Below, piece after piece: positions 8,175 to 16,289 of a stretch of 53,457 bases of DNA (position 1 is its first letter; each line of letters opens with the position of its first letter). Source of the DNA: Paracidovorax anthurii (lineage in GTDB: Bacteria > Pseudomonadota > Gammaproteobacteria > Burkholderiales > Burkholderiaceae_C); assembly GCF_003269065.1 (NCBI RefSeq), contig NZ_QLTA01000037.1, forward strand, positions 1 to 53,457, read 5' to 3'. The position numbers and the translations under genes are program-made. The notes beneath the pieces are model-generated. The model did not search any database. It was not told the DNA's origin and saw only the letters and a list, made by a program, of their open reading frames with translations.

Positions 8175-8191
8175 CTTAACGCTGTCTTAAC
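8175..8191. promoter_or_regulatory. PmrA-type direct repeat CTTAAC-N5-CTTAAC
   Basis: Two exact CTTAAC hexamers separated by GCTGT give an 11-base period, the form bound by OmpR-family dimers. The published PmrA/BasR consensus is YTTAAK-N5-YTTAAK; only the last base of each half differs. The site sits between the PAP2 pair (start 8150) and the response regulator (start 8232), so it could control both directions, including autoregulation. Confidence 0.6.
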
Positions 8192-8231
8192 GGTCGGCGG
8201 CCGTGGGGGGCGGAGCCGCGACAATGGCGGC

Positions 8232-8930
8232 ATGAGAATCCTCGTGGTCGAAGACGATGGCGGTATCGCCGCCGGCCTGCGGGCCAATCTGCAGCAAAGG
8301 GGCTATGCCGTGGACGTGTGCGGCGGCGTGGCGCAGGCGTGGAGCGCCTTGCGGGCCGAGCGGTTCGATGCCGTGCTGCTGGACCTGGGCCTGCCCGATG
8401 GCGATGGCGGCGAATTGCTCACGCGCCTGCGCCGGGCGCCCGCGTCCCCGCCGGGCGGCCAGCCGGCGCGGCTGCCGGACCCGGCGACGCCCGTGCTGAT
8501 CCTGACGGCGCGCGACCAGGTCAGCGAGCGCATCGCGGGGCTGGACCAGGGGGCGGACGATTACCTCGCCAAGCCCTTCGACGTGGACGAGCTGGAGGCG
8601 CGCCTGCGCGCCCTGCTGCGGCGGGCGGCGGGCCGGGCCTCGCCCGTGATCCGCGTGCACGATATCGAACTGGACCCGGCCGCCCGCACGGTGCGCCGCG
8701 CGGGCCAGCCGGTGGAGATGTCGCCGCGCGAGTTCTCCGTGCTGCTCGTCCTGCTCGATGCGCGCGGCCGCGTGCTCTCGCGCCAGCAGATCGAGGAGCG
8801 GCTCTACAGCTGGCAGAGCAGCGTGGAGAGCAATGCCATCGAGGTGCACGTGCACCACCTGCGCAAGAAGCTCGGCAGCGAGCGCATCCAGACCATGCGC
8901 GGCGTGGGCTATTTCATCCCGTGGGAGTGA
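8232..8930 (+). CDS. OmpR-family response regulator (PmrA/QseB type)
   Basis: 232-residue two-domain regulator. The receiver domain starts MRILVVEDDGG with the acidic pair at 8-9, phosphoacceptor Asp51 in AVLLDLGLPDGDG, Thr92 in LILTARD and Lys114 in YLAKPFD. The C-terminal winged helix has PREFSVLLVLL, VLSRQQIEERLY, the recognition helix SNAIEVHVHHLRKKLG and the wing IQTMRGVGYFI. The loop before LILTARD carries about 14 extra residues rich in Pro and Gly (about 70-86), longer than usual for the family. It overlaps no gene but its kinase partner begins seven bases after its stop. A PmrA-type box lies 41 bases upstream. Confidence 0.93.
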   Translation: MRILVVEDDGGIAAGLRANLQQRGYAVDVCGGVAQAWSALRAERFDAVLLDLGLPDGDGGELLTRLRRAPASPPGGQPARLPDPATPVLILTARDQVSERIAGLDQGADDYLAKPFDVDELEARLRALLRRAAGRASPVIRVHDIELDPAARTVRRAGQPVEMSPREFSVLLVLLDARGRVLSRQQIEERLYSWQSSVESNAIEVHVHHLRKKLGSERIQTMRGVGYFIPWE

Positions 8931-8937
8931 CGCGGCC

Positions 8938-10320
8938 GTGGCCCCGCCGTTTCCTTCTTCCGCGCGCACGCCTTCCCTCACGCGGCGCCTGCTGCTCTGG
9001 ACGCTCAGCGCCCTGCTGGTCGTGTGGGCCAGCTTCGTGGGCATGGCCTACCTCACCGGCATCGAGGAGGCCGACGAGCTGACCGACGGCCACCTGGCCA
9101 GCGTGGCGGCGCTGCTCCTGAACCTGCGGCCCGGCGAGATGGTGGGGCCGGCGCAGGCCACGCAGCGCGCGCCCATGCCCTGGCTCAAGGCGCACGATTA
9201 CCAGCAGTCGCTCAGCGTCGTGCAGTGGGACGCGCAGGGCCGGCTGCTGTCGCACATCGGCGATGCGCCGCTGCCGCCCTTCGAGACGCCCGATGGCTTC
9301 GCCACGCTGCACCTGGGCGCAAAGTCCACGCCCTGGCGCAGCTTCGCGCAGTGGGACGGCGCACGCTCGCGCAAGGTGGTGGTGTTGCTGACCCTGGAGG
9401 AGCGCGACGATCTGGCCGAGGACATCGCCGCGCAGATGGTGGAGCCCGGCCTGTGGCTGCTGCCCGTGATCATGCTGGTGCTGGGCTTCGCCGTGCGGCG
9501 CGGGCTGCGGCCGCTCTACACCCTCTCGCACGACGTGGCGGCGCTGGATATCGCGGGCGCCGGGCGCCTGCCGGCGGGCGGCACGCTGCGGGAGTTCGAA
9601 CCCGTGGTGGCCTCCATCAACACCCTGCTCGACCGGCAGCAGGCCGCGCTGGTGCGCGAGCGGCGCCTGGCCAACGAGGTGGCGCACGAGCTGCGCACGC
9701 CGCTGTCGTCCATCGTGCTGCAGGCCCGTGCGCTGGACGGCGGCCTGGACGGCCCCGCCCAGGCCGAGGCGCTGGCGCGCATCGGGCAGGACGCGCTGCG
9801 TGCCGGCCACGTGCTCACCCAGTTGCTGGCCCTGGCCCGCGCCAGCCGTACCCGGATGCACGAACTGGAAGCCGAGGTCGATCTGGCGGAGTTGGCGCGC
9901 GCGGTCGCCGCCGACCATGCCCAGGCGGCGTGGCAGCACGGCGCCACCCTGGAGGTGGCCGCGCCGGAGCCGGTGGTGGTGCGGGGCAATGCGGTCCTGC
10001 TCGAAATGGCCCTGCGCAACCTCCTGGAGAACGCGCTGCGCCACACGCCCCGGGGCACGCGCGTGGAGGTGCGGGCCGAGGCCGCCGCGGGCGGCGGCGC
10101 GTGGCTGCAGGTGTGCGACGACGGCCGCCGCGCCGCGCCCGACCGGGAGTCGGCCGCCGTGCCGGCGCCGGTGGACAGCCTCCACCTGGGCCACGAGATT
10201 GTCGCCCGCGTGGCCGAGGCGCATGGCGGGCGTTTCCGCCAGATCTCCGCGCCCGGGCCTTTTTCCACGTGTTACCGCGTGGAACTGCGCACCGGCGGGG
10301 GGGCTGGCGCCACCGGATAA
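8938..10320 (+). CDS. Sensor histidine kinase partner of the upstream regulator
   Basis: 460-residue membrane kinase starting at GTG 8938, seven bases after the regulator stop. A first membrane helix lies at about 19-40 ([20 protein letters not shown]), a periplasmic sensor region to about 165, a second helix around 173-190, then HAMP-like linker and the H-box [13 protein letters not shown] with phosphoacceptor His250. The N-box [15 protein letters not shown] is good. The G1 box is [10 protein letters not shown] with the second Gly lost, the F-box is missing and G2 reads LHLGHEIV instead of GxGLGLxIV. The ATP lid is thus short and degenerate; kinase activity may be altered. A PmrB/QseC-like role is inferred from the pair. 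Confidence 0.88.
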   Translation: MAPPFPSSARTPSLTRRLLLWTLSALLVVWASFVGMAYLTGIEEADELTDGHLASVAALLLNLRPGEMVGPAQATQRAPMPWLKAHDYQQSLSVVQWDAQGRLLSHIGDAPLPPFETPDGFATLHLGAKSTPWRSFAQWDGARSRKVVVLLTLEERDDLAEDIAAQMVEPGLWLLPVIMLVLGFAVRRGLRPLYTLSHDVAALDIAGAGRLPAGGTLREFEPVVASINTLLDRQQAALVRERRLANEVAHELRTPLSSIVLQARALDGGLDGPAQAEALARIGQDALRAGHVLTQLLALARASRTRMHELEAEVDLAELARAVAADHAQAAWQHGATLEVAAPEPVVVRGNAVLLEMALRNLLENALRHTPRGTRVEVRAEAAAGGGAWLQVCDDGRRAAPDRESAAVPAPVDSLHLGHEIVARVAEAHGGRFRQISAPGPFSTCYRVELRTGGGAGATG

Positions 10321-10328
10321 AATGGCCC

Positions 10329-10347
10329 GGTTACCAAGCGGTTACCA
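10329..10347 (+). promoter_or_regulatory. Direct repeat GGTTACCA-N3-GGTTACCA upstream of fba
   Basis: Two exact copies of GGTTACCA with an 11-base period lie about 80 bases before the fba start and right after the kinase gene. One helical turn spacing suggests a binding site for a dimeric regulator. The core CGGTTAC also occurs upstream of pyk. No regulator can be named. Confidence 0.35.
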
Positions 10348-10427
10348 CCGCCGGCCACTGCCGCGAATGTGCCGGCCCTGTGCACGGGCCGCGCCCTCCA
10401 TCCCCACCCTTGAATGGAACCACCCCC

Positions 10428-11492
10428 ATGCCACTCGTCTCGATGCGCGAATTGCTCGACCATGCCGCTGAAAACCGCTACGGCATCCCCGCATTCAACG
10501 TGAACAACCTGGAGCAGGTGCAGGCCGTGATGGCCGCGGCCGACGAAGTGGGCGCGCCGGTCATCCTCCAGGCGAGCGCCGGCGCCCGCAAGTACGCGGG
10601 CGAGAGCTTCATCAAGCACCTGGTGCAGGCCGCCGTCGAGGCCTACCCGCGCCTGCCCGTGGTGATGCACCAGGACCACGGGCAGAGCCCCGCGATCTGC
10701 CAGGGCGCCATCGACCTGGGCTTCTCCTCCGTGATGATGGACGGCTCGCTGAGGGAGGACGGCAAGACGCCCGCCTCGTTCGATTACAACGTGGACGTGA
10801 CCCGCAAGGTGGTCGAGCTGGCCCACAAGGTGGGCGTGACCGTCGAAGGCGAGCTGGGTTGCCTGGGCTCGCTCGAAACCGGCATGGCCGGCGAGGAGGA
10901 CGGCATCGGCGCCGAGGGCAAGCTGGACCACTCGGCCCTGCTGACCGACCCCGAGGAAGCCGCGCAGTTCGTCAAGGCCACGCAGCTCGACGCGCTGGCC
11001 ATCGCCATCGGCACCAGCCACGGCGCCTACAAGTTCACCCGCAAGCCCACGGGCGACATCCTCTCGATCGAGCGCGTGAAGGAAATCCACGCCCGCCTGC
11101 CCAACACCCACCTGGTCATGCACGGCTCCTCCAGCGTGCCGCAGGAGCTGCTGGAGATCATCCGCCAGTACGGCGGCAACATGAAGGAAACCTACGGCGT
11201 GCCCGTGGAGGAGATCCAGAAGGCCATCCAGTTCGGCGTGCGCAAGATCAACATCGACACCGACATCCGCCTCGCCATGACCGGCGCGGTGCGCAAGTTC
11301 CTGGCCGAGAACCCCGAGAAGTTCGACGCCCGCGAATGGCTCAAGCCCGCGCGCGAGGCGGCCAAGGCCATCTGCAAGCAGCGCTACATCGAGTTCGGCT
11401 GCGAGGGCCAGGCCTCCAAGATCAAGGGCCACAGCCTGCAGGTGATCGCCGGCCAGTACGCCTCGGGCGCGCTGGCCCAGGTGGTGCACTGA
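10428..11492 (+). CDS. fba: Class II fructose-bisphosphate aldolase
   Basis: Cytosolic zinc aldolase that splits fructose 1,6-bisphosphate into glyceraldehyde 3-phosphate and dihydroxyacetone phosphate, working in both glycolysis and gluconeogenesis. The 354-residue length and the sequence ([27 protein letters not shown]) place it in the FbaA/CbbA-like branch common in betaproteobacteria. Metal-binding HQDHGQSP lies near residue 83, the second His region in [14 protein letters not shown] near 140, the glycine loop near 198 ([10 protein letters not shown]), HGSSSVP near 233 and KINIDTDIR near 275. It is followed directly by a strong terminator, so it is probably a single-gene transcript. Confidence 0.96.
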   Translation: MPLVSMRELLDHAAENRYGIPAFNVNNLEQVQAVMAAADEVGAPVILQASAGARKYAGESFIKHLVQAAVEAYPRLPVVMHQDHGQSPAICQGAIDLGFSSVMMDGSLREDGKTPASFDYNVDVTRKVVELAHKVGVTVEGELGCLGSLETGMAGEEDGIGAEGKLDHSALLTDPEEAAQFVKATQLDALAIAIGTSHGAYKFTRKPTGDILSIERVKEIHARLPNTHLVMHGSSSVPQELLEIIRQYGGNMKETYGVPVEEIQKAIQFGVRKINIDTDIRLAMTGAVRKFLAENPEKFDAREWLKPAREAAKAICKQRYIEFGCEGQASKIKGHSLQVIAGQYASGALAQVVH

Positions 11493-11524
11493 CGATCTCG
11501 CCGCGGCCCCCTCCGCCCGGCCCG

Positions 11525-11562
11525 AAGGCGGCGCGCATGCCCGGCATGCGCGCCGCCTTTTT
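11525..11562 (+). terminator. Intrinsic terminator of fba
   Basis: A perfect 16-bp stem, AAGGCGGCGCGCATGC against its complement with a three-base loop CCG, runs straight into a run of five T. Textbook rho-independent terminator 33 bases after the fba stop. Confidence 0.92.
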
Positions 11563-11750
11563 GCTGGCGGGCGCGCCGGACAGGGGCCCGCGCCGGGTTC
11601 GGGTAAGCTCGGGCGATGCCATGCGGCCGGGTTGGCCGGTCCGCGCCGAGGCCGGCTCCGCGGCCCTTTTGCCCTTTGGCCCTTTGTCTTTTTCCCGGGC
11701 GCGGTCTCTCCGCCGGCCTGCCGAAGAACCACTCCCGAATCGCCCGTTCC

Positions 11751-12494
11751 GTGAAAACGCCCTCTCTCCCGCTCCTGCCGGCCCGCGCGGGCCGCCTCGC
11801 CTTGATCGCCGGGGCCGCCGTGCTGTCGCTCGCGGCCTGCGCGCCGGTGCAGCCCTCGCTTCCCCATGTCGGCCGCGCGCAGATCGAGCTGCCGCCCGGG
11901 GACTGGGAGGTGCTGCAGCGCAGCAGCCTCGTGCTGGACGTGCTGCCCGACGACACCGCCGCCGACCTGCCGATGGAAACCACCGTCATGGGCCTGCGCG
12001 GCCCCGGCAAGGACCGCCCGCTGCTGGCCCTGGTGTTCATGCAGACCAACGCCACGAACTACCCGCGCGACACCACGCTGTGGACCTCGCCCTGCCCGCA
12101 GCAGGACGGCGTGTTCGTGCAGGACCGCACCCGCGGCAGCCCCGCCCGCGTGGACTGCCTGCGCTACCGGCGGCGCGCCGACACGGGCGACTACCTGGCG
12201 CGCAGCCGCCCCGTGGTGTCCCAATGGATGGCCGAAAAGCACATGGCCCCGGGCACGCCGTACGCGCATGTCCTCTACCGCTATGCGACCGCCGGCGGCG
12301 CGCTCATCTCGCTGGACGTGGTCGTGAGCCAGGCCCTGCTGCGGCCCGCCACGCGCAGCAACGACGAGTTCATGGAAGCGGGGCGCCCCGCGTTCCTGTG
12401 GAGCGAGAAGCTGGCCCAGGCGGCACGGCAGAGCGTCTCGATGATGGATGGGCGGCTGGTCTTTCCACCCTTCCCGATCCCCATCGCGCCATGA
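11751..12494 (+). CDS. Predicted lipoprotein of unknown function
   Basis: 247 residues from a GTG at 11751. The N-terminus is a lipoprotein signal: basic start, hydrophobic LALIAGAAVLSLAAC with the lipobox Cys at residue 30. The mature part has DWEVLQRSSLVLDVLPDD, MQTNATNYPRDTTLWTSPCPQQ and a Cys pair that could form a disulphide. I do not recognise a family. The frame is open upstream to 11616, but that part is low-complexity and lacks a start that fits. It stands alone between two terminators, with its own presumed promoter in the 190-base gap after the fba terminator. That gap holds three tandem GCCCTTT octamers (11663-11686) of no obvious meaning. Confidence 0.72.
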   Translation: MKTPSLPLLPARAGRLALIAGAAVLSLAACAPVQPSLPHVGRAQIELPPGDWEVLQRSSLVLDVLPDDTAADLPMETTVMGLRGPGKDRPLLALVFMQTNATNYPRDTTLWTSPCPQQDGVFVQDRTRGSPARVDCLRYRRRADTGDYLARSRPVVSQWMAEKHMAPGTPYAHVLYRYATAGGALISLDVVVSQALLRPATRSNDEFMEAGRPAFLWSEKLAQAARQSVSMMDGRLVFPPFPIPIAP

Positions 12495-12579
12495 GACCGT
12501 GAACACGTTCTGAGGTGCGCGGCGGCGCTCCCGCGCGGTCCGCGCTAGGGAAAGCCCAGACGCGCGCCCCGGCCCGGCG

Positions 12580-12604
12580 CCCGCAGAATGCGGGTTCTTT
12601 TTTT
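12580..12604 (+). terminator. Intrinsic terminator between the lipoprotein gene and fadD
   Basis: Stem CCCGCA/TGCGGG with loop GAA is followed by TTCTTTTTTT. It ends only 29 bases before the fadD start, leaving little room for a separate fadD promoter. It may therefore lie inside the fadD leader. Confidence 0.8.
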
Positions 12605-12632
12605 GTAACAACAGGTTCTGGAGACACACAGC

Positions 12633-14315
12633 ATGAACGACCGCCCGTGGCTCGCCGCCTATCCCGAGGGAGTGCCGGCCGACATCGACCCGACGCAGTA
12701 CCCTTCGCTCGTCGCCTTGATGGAAGAGGCCTTCCGGAAGCATGCGGACCGCACGGCCTACAGCTTCATGGGCAAGGACGTGAGCTTCGCGGAGACCGAG
12801 GCGCAGAGCCGCCAGATGGCCGCCTACCTGCAGACCCTCGGGCTGTCGCGCGGGGACCGCGTGGCGATCATGATGCCCAACGTGCCCCAGTACCCCGTGG
12901 CCGTCGCGGCCGTGCTGCGCGCGGGCTTCGTGGTGGTCAACGTGAACCCGCTCTACACCCCGCGCGAGCTGGAGCACCAGCTCAAGGATTCGGGCGCCAG
13001 GGCCATCCTCATCATCGAGAACTTCGCGGCGACGCTGCAGGCCTGCATCGGCGCCACGCCGGTGCAGCACGTGGTGCTCGCGTCGATGGGCGATCGGCTG
13101 GGCCTGCTCAAGGGCCTGGTCGTGAACTACGTGGTGCGCAAGGTGAAGAAGCTGGTGCCGCCGTTCTCGCTGCCCGGCGCCGTGCGCTTCAACGATGCGC
13201 TGGCGCGCGGCGCGCGCGCCACGCTGGTCACGCCGGAGCTGCGGCCCGACGACGTGGCCCTGCTGCAGTACACCGGCGGCACGACCGGCATCTCCAAGGG
13301 CGCGGTGCTGCTGCACCGCAACCTCATCGCCAACGTGCTGCAGGCCGAGGCCTGGAACGCGCCCGCGATGCGCAAGGTGCCGGAAGGCGAGCAGCCCGCG
13401 AGCGTGTGCGCGCTGCCGCTCTATCACATCTTCGCGTTTACCGCGAACATGATGCTGGCCATGCGCACGGGCGCGAAGACCATCCTCATCCCGAACCCGC
13501 GCGACCTCGCCGCCGTGCTCAAGGAGCTGTCGCGCCACACCTTCCACAGCCTGCCGGCCGTGAACACGCTCTTCAACGGGCTGGCCAACCACCCCGACTT
13601 CAACACCGTGAACTGGAAGAACCTCAAGGTGTCGGTGGGCGGGGGCATGGCGGTGCAGAGCGCGGTGGCGCAGCTGTGGCTGCAGAAGACCGGCTGCCCG
13701 ATCTGCGAGGGCTACGGCCTCTCGGAGACCAGCCCCACGGTGAGCTGCAACCCGGTCACCAACACGGAGTTCACCGGCACCATCGGCGTGCCCATCTCCA
13801 GCACCCGCATGAAGCTCATCGACGACGAGGGCCGCGAGGTGACCGAGCTGGGCCGGGCCGGCGAGATCGCCATCCACGGCCCGCAGGTCATGGCCGGCTA
13901 CTGGCAGCGCCCCGACGAGACGGCCAAGGTCATGACCGAGGACGGCTACTTCAAGACTGGCGACATCGGCGTGATGGACGCGCGGGGCTTCTTCAAGATC
14001 GTGGACCGCAAGAAGGACATGGTGCTGGTGAGCGGCTTCAACGTCTATCCGAACGAGGTCGAGGAGGTCGTGGCCGCCTGCCCCGGCGTGCTCGAATGCG
14101 CGGTGGTGGGCGTGCCCGACGAGAAGACCGGCGAGGCCGTCAAGCTCGTGGTGGTGCGCAAGGACCCGGCGCTGTCGGAGTCGCACCTGCGCGAGTTCTG
14201 CCGCGCCAACCTCACGGGCTACAAGCAGCCGCGCGTGATCGAGTTCCGCGAATCCCTGCCCAAGACGCCCGTGGGCAAGATCCTGCGCCGGGAACTGCGC
14301 GACAAGAAGGCCTGA
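12633..14315 (+). CDS. fadD: Long-chain fatty acid CoA ligase
   Basis: Activates long-chain fatty acids to acyl-CoA using ATP, at the inner membrane. The 560-residue protein has the full ANL-superfamily order: P-loop-like YTGGTTGISKGA near 213, LPLYHIFAF near 263, the signature EGYGLSETSPT near 360, YFKTGDIG near 440, the hinge DRKKDMVLVSGFNVYP near 457 and the catalytic Lys in PVGKILRREL near 548. This is the E. coli FadD arrangement and length. A CTGGAG ribosome site precedes the start. Intrinsic terminators lie 29 bases before and 42 bases after the gene, so it forms its own transcription unit. Confidence 0.94.
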   Translation: MNDRPWLAAYPEGVPADIDPTQYPSLVALMEEAFRKHADRTAYSFMGKDVSFAETEAQSRQMAAYLQTLGLSRGDRVAIMMPNVPQYPVAVAAVLRAGFVVVNVNPLYTPRELEHQLKDSGARAILIIENFAATLQACIGATPVQHVVLASMGDRLGLLKGLVVNYVVRKVKKLVPPFSLPGAVRFNDALARGARATLVTPELRPDDVALLQYTGGTTGISKGAVLLHRNLIANVLQAEAWNAPAMRKVPEGEQPASVCALPLYHIFAFTANMMLAMRTGAKTILIPNPRDLAAVLKELSRHTFHSLPAVNTLFNGLANHPDFNTVNWKNLKVSVGGGMAVQSAVAQLWLQKTGCPICEGYGLSETSPTVSCNPVTNTEFTGTIGVPISSTRMKLIDDEGREVTELGRAGEIAIHGPQVMAGYWQRPDETAKVMTEDGYFKTGDIGVMDARGFFKIVDRKKDMVLVSGFNVYPNEVEEVVAACPGVLECAVVGVPDEKTGEAVKLVVVRKDPALSESHLREFCRANLTGYKQPRVIEFRESLPKTPVGKILRRELRDKKA

Positions 14316-14356
14316 GCCGCCACCGCGGGCAACCTTCCGTCCTTTCCTTGCTCCGC

Positions 14357-14386
14357 GCCGGTGGCCTTGCGCCGCCGGCTTTTTTT
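14357..14386 (+). terminator. Intrinsic terminator of fadD
   Basis: Stem GCCGGTGGC/GCCGCCGGC (14357-14365 with 14371-14379, one G-U pair) with loop CTTGC is followed by seven T. It lies 42 bases after fadD and 31 bases before mtnN. Confidence 0.85.
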
Positions 14387-14416
14387 CGTCCCACCCTTCC
14401 GACCGTGATTGCCGCC

Positions 14417-15151
14417 ATGCCGACCACCGCCATCCTCAGCGCCCTGCCCGATGAACAGGCCGGGCTTTCCGCCGCCCTGCAGCAGGCGGACCGCATCGCG
14501 CATGCGGGCCGCACGTTCCATCGGGGCACGCTGCATGGACACGGCGTGGTGCTGGCCCTCTCGGGCATCGGCAAGGTGGCGGCCGCCACGACGGCTGCCG
14601 CGCTCATCGAGCGCTTCGGCGCGCAGCGCATCGTCTTCACGGGCGTGGCGGGCGGGCTGGGCGAGGGCGTGCGGATCGGCGACGTGGTCGTCGCGCGGGA
14701 GCTGCTGCAGCACGACATGGACGCCTCTCCGCTCTTCCCGCGCTGGGAGATGCCGGGCTACGGGCGGGTGCGCATGGCCTGCGATCCGGCGCTGACGGGG
14801 CTGCTGCTGCAGGCCGCCCAGGCCTGCCTGGCGGAGGGCGCGGGCGCCCATGGCGCCGCGGCCGTGCATGCCGGCCTCATCGCGAGCGGCGACCGCTTCG
14901 TGTCGGGGGCGGCCGAGGCCGACGCGCTGGCCCGGTCGCTGCGCGCGGCGGGCCATGACGTGCTGGCCGTGGAGATGGAATGCGCGGCAGTGGCGCAGGT
15001 CTGCGCGGACCATGGCGTGCCGTTCGCTGCCGTGCGCACCATCTCCGACCGCGCCGACGACGATGCGCCGCGCGACTTCTCGCATTTCGTGCAGACGGTG
15101 GCGAGCCGCTACGCCGACGGCATCATCGGGCAACTGCTGCGGACCCTTTGA
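14417..15151 (+). CDS. mtnN: 5-methylthioadenosine/S-adenosylhomocysteine nucleosidase
   Basis: Cytosolic nucleosidase that removes adenine from methylthioadenosine and S-adenosylhomocysteine, clearing by-products of methylation and polyamine synthesis. The 244-residue protein fits the PNP_UDP_1 fold: ILSALPDEQAGL at the start with the catalytic acidic loop, GIGKVAAATTAAALIERF near 50, FTGVAGGLGEGVRIGDVVVA near 75, IASGDRFVS near 155 and the substrate Glu in VEMECAAVAQVC near 188, then RTISDRADDDA with the catalytic Asp. ATG 14417 is chosen; an in-frame GTG at 14405 would add four residues. It is convergent with corA; repeat copy A fills the gap. Confidence 0.88.
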   Translation: MPTTAILSALPDEQAGLSAALQQADRIAHAGRTFHRGTLHGHGVVLALSGIGKVAAATTAAALIERFGAQRIVFTGVAGGLGEGVRIGDVVVARELLQHDMDASPLFPRWEMPGYGRVRMACDPALTGLLLQAAQACLAEGAGAHGAAAVHAGLIASGDRFVSGAAEADALARSLRAAGHDVLAVEMECAAVAQVCADHGVPFAAVRTISDRADDDAPRDFSHFVQTVASRYADGIIGQLLRTL

Positions 15152-15152
15152 G

Positions 15153-15200
15153 CTTGCTATATTTTAAATAGCAAGAAAGCCAGATTACACGGCGACATGG
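15153..15200 (+). repeat. Dispersed repeat, copy A (mtnN/corA gap)
   Basis: One of five related elements of about 45 bp in this window. It starts with a perfect 8-bp hairpin CTTGCTAT/ATAGCAAG with loop ATTTTAA (15153-15175) and ends with the shared 3-prime block TTACACGGCGACATGG. It sits between two convergent genes. It has no T tract and so is not a standard terminator. Confidence 0.75.
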
Positions 15201-15245
15201 GCGGGAAAAGGCCCATGCCGGGCCCCGTGGGCGGCCTGCGGGCCC

Positions 15246-16232
15246 CTACTTGAGCCAGCCGCGCTTGCGGAAGTACCACATGGGGCCCAGCGCGCTCGCG
15301 ACCATCAGCACGATGCCGTACGCGTAGCCGTAGGTCCACTTCAGCTCCGGCATGAACTCGAAGTTCATGCCGTAGACGCTCGCGATGAGCGTGGGCGGCA
15401 GCAGCGCCACGCTGGCCACCGAGAAGATCTTGATGATCTTGTTCTGGTTGATGTTGATGAAGCCGACCGTGGCGTCCATCAGGAAGTTGATCTTGTCGAA
15501 GAGGAACGCCGTGTGGTTGTCCAGCGATTCGATGTCGCGCAGGATCTGCCGCGCGTCCTCGAACTGCTCGGCGTTGAGCATCTTGCTGCGCATCATGAAG
15601 CTCACGGCGCGGCGGGTGTCCATCACGTTGCGGCGGATGCGGCCGTTCAGGTCTTCCTGGCGCGCGATGGCCGCCAGCACCTCGCCGGCGCGCGCGTCGG
15701 TCACGTCGCCGGCGAGCACCTGGGTGCTCACTTCCTTGAGTTCGTCGTAGATGCCTTCGAGCGTGTCGGCGGAGTATTCCGCGTCCAGGTCGAAGAGCTT
15801 GAGCAGCACTTCCTTGGCGTCCTCGATGAGGCCGGGCGCGCGGCGTGCGCGCATGCGCAGCAGGCGGAAGACGGGCAGGTCCTCGTCGTGGATCGAGAAC
15901 AGCACGCCCTTGCTCTTGAGCGTGTCGTTGACGAGGTTGAGGATGAAGGCCACGCGCACCGAGCGGGGGTTGTCCTCGTCGTCGATCAGGAAGTCGCTGC
16001 GGATGTGGACCTCGCCGTTGTCTTCCTCGTAGAAGCGGGCGGATTCCTCGATGTCCTCGTCCATCGCGTCGGCCGGGATCTGCAGTCCGTAGTGCTGCTT
16101 GATCCAGCGCTTTTCTTCCAGCGTGGGCGATTCGAGGTCCACCCAGATGGGCTGGAAGCGGGCGAGGTCTTCCAGGGATTCGATTTCTTCCTGGACCAGC
16201 CGGCCGTTGGCGAGCGTGAAGATGTTGAGCAT
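15246..16232 (-). CDS. corA: CorA-family magnesium/divalent cation transporter
   Basis: 328-residue inner membrane channel. The large acidic cytosolic N-terminal domain (MLNIFTLANGRLVQEEIESL onward) leads to two C-terminal membrane helices. The invariant GMN motif is at 288-290 in VYGMNFEF, just after helix 1 (FSVASVALLPPTLIAS), and helix 2 is YGIVLMVASALGPMWYF. The C-terminus is basic (RKRGWLK), as usual. Start at ATG 16232 (MLNIF) gives the expected family length; the frame continues upstream but without similarity. The roughly 150-base leader contains two mutually exclusive stems (16290-16371) that could regulate it. Confidence 0.93.
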   Translation of the reverse strand: MLNIFTLANGRLVQEEIESLEDLARFQPIWVDLESPTLEEKRWIKQHYGLQIPADAMDEDIEESARFYEEDNGEVHIRSDFLIDDEDNPRSVRVAFILNLVNDTLKSKGVLFSIHDEDLPVFRLLRMRARRAPGLIEDAKEVLLKLFDLDAEYSADTLEGIYDELKEVSTQVLAGDVTDARAGEVLAAIARQEDLNGRIRRNVMDTRRAVSFMMRSKMLNAEQFEDARQILRDIESLDNHTAFLFDKINFLMDATVGFININQNKIIKIFSVASVALLPPTLIASVYGMNFEFMPELKWTYGYAYGIVLMVASALGPMWYFRKRGWLK

Positions 16233-16289
16233 GGGCTCACTCCCGGTGGGGTTGGCGGGGTGGGTTCCGCCGTTGGCGATGGGGGGGCT

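Noticed and set aside
11663-11686. Three tandem GCCCTTT-type octamers
   Set aside because: Short, imperfect and not linked to a promoter or gene; probably replication slippage.
10272-14186. 1304-codon open frame on the minus strand
   Set aside because: It is a shadow of the HK, fba, lipoprotein and fadD genes on the plus strand. It crosses several terminators, is full of His/Arg/Ala-rich low-complexity protein and has no recognisable domain.
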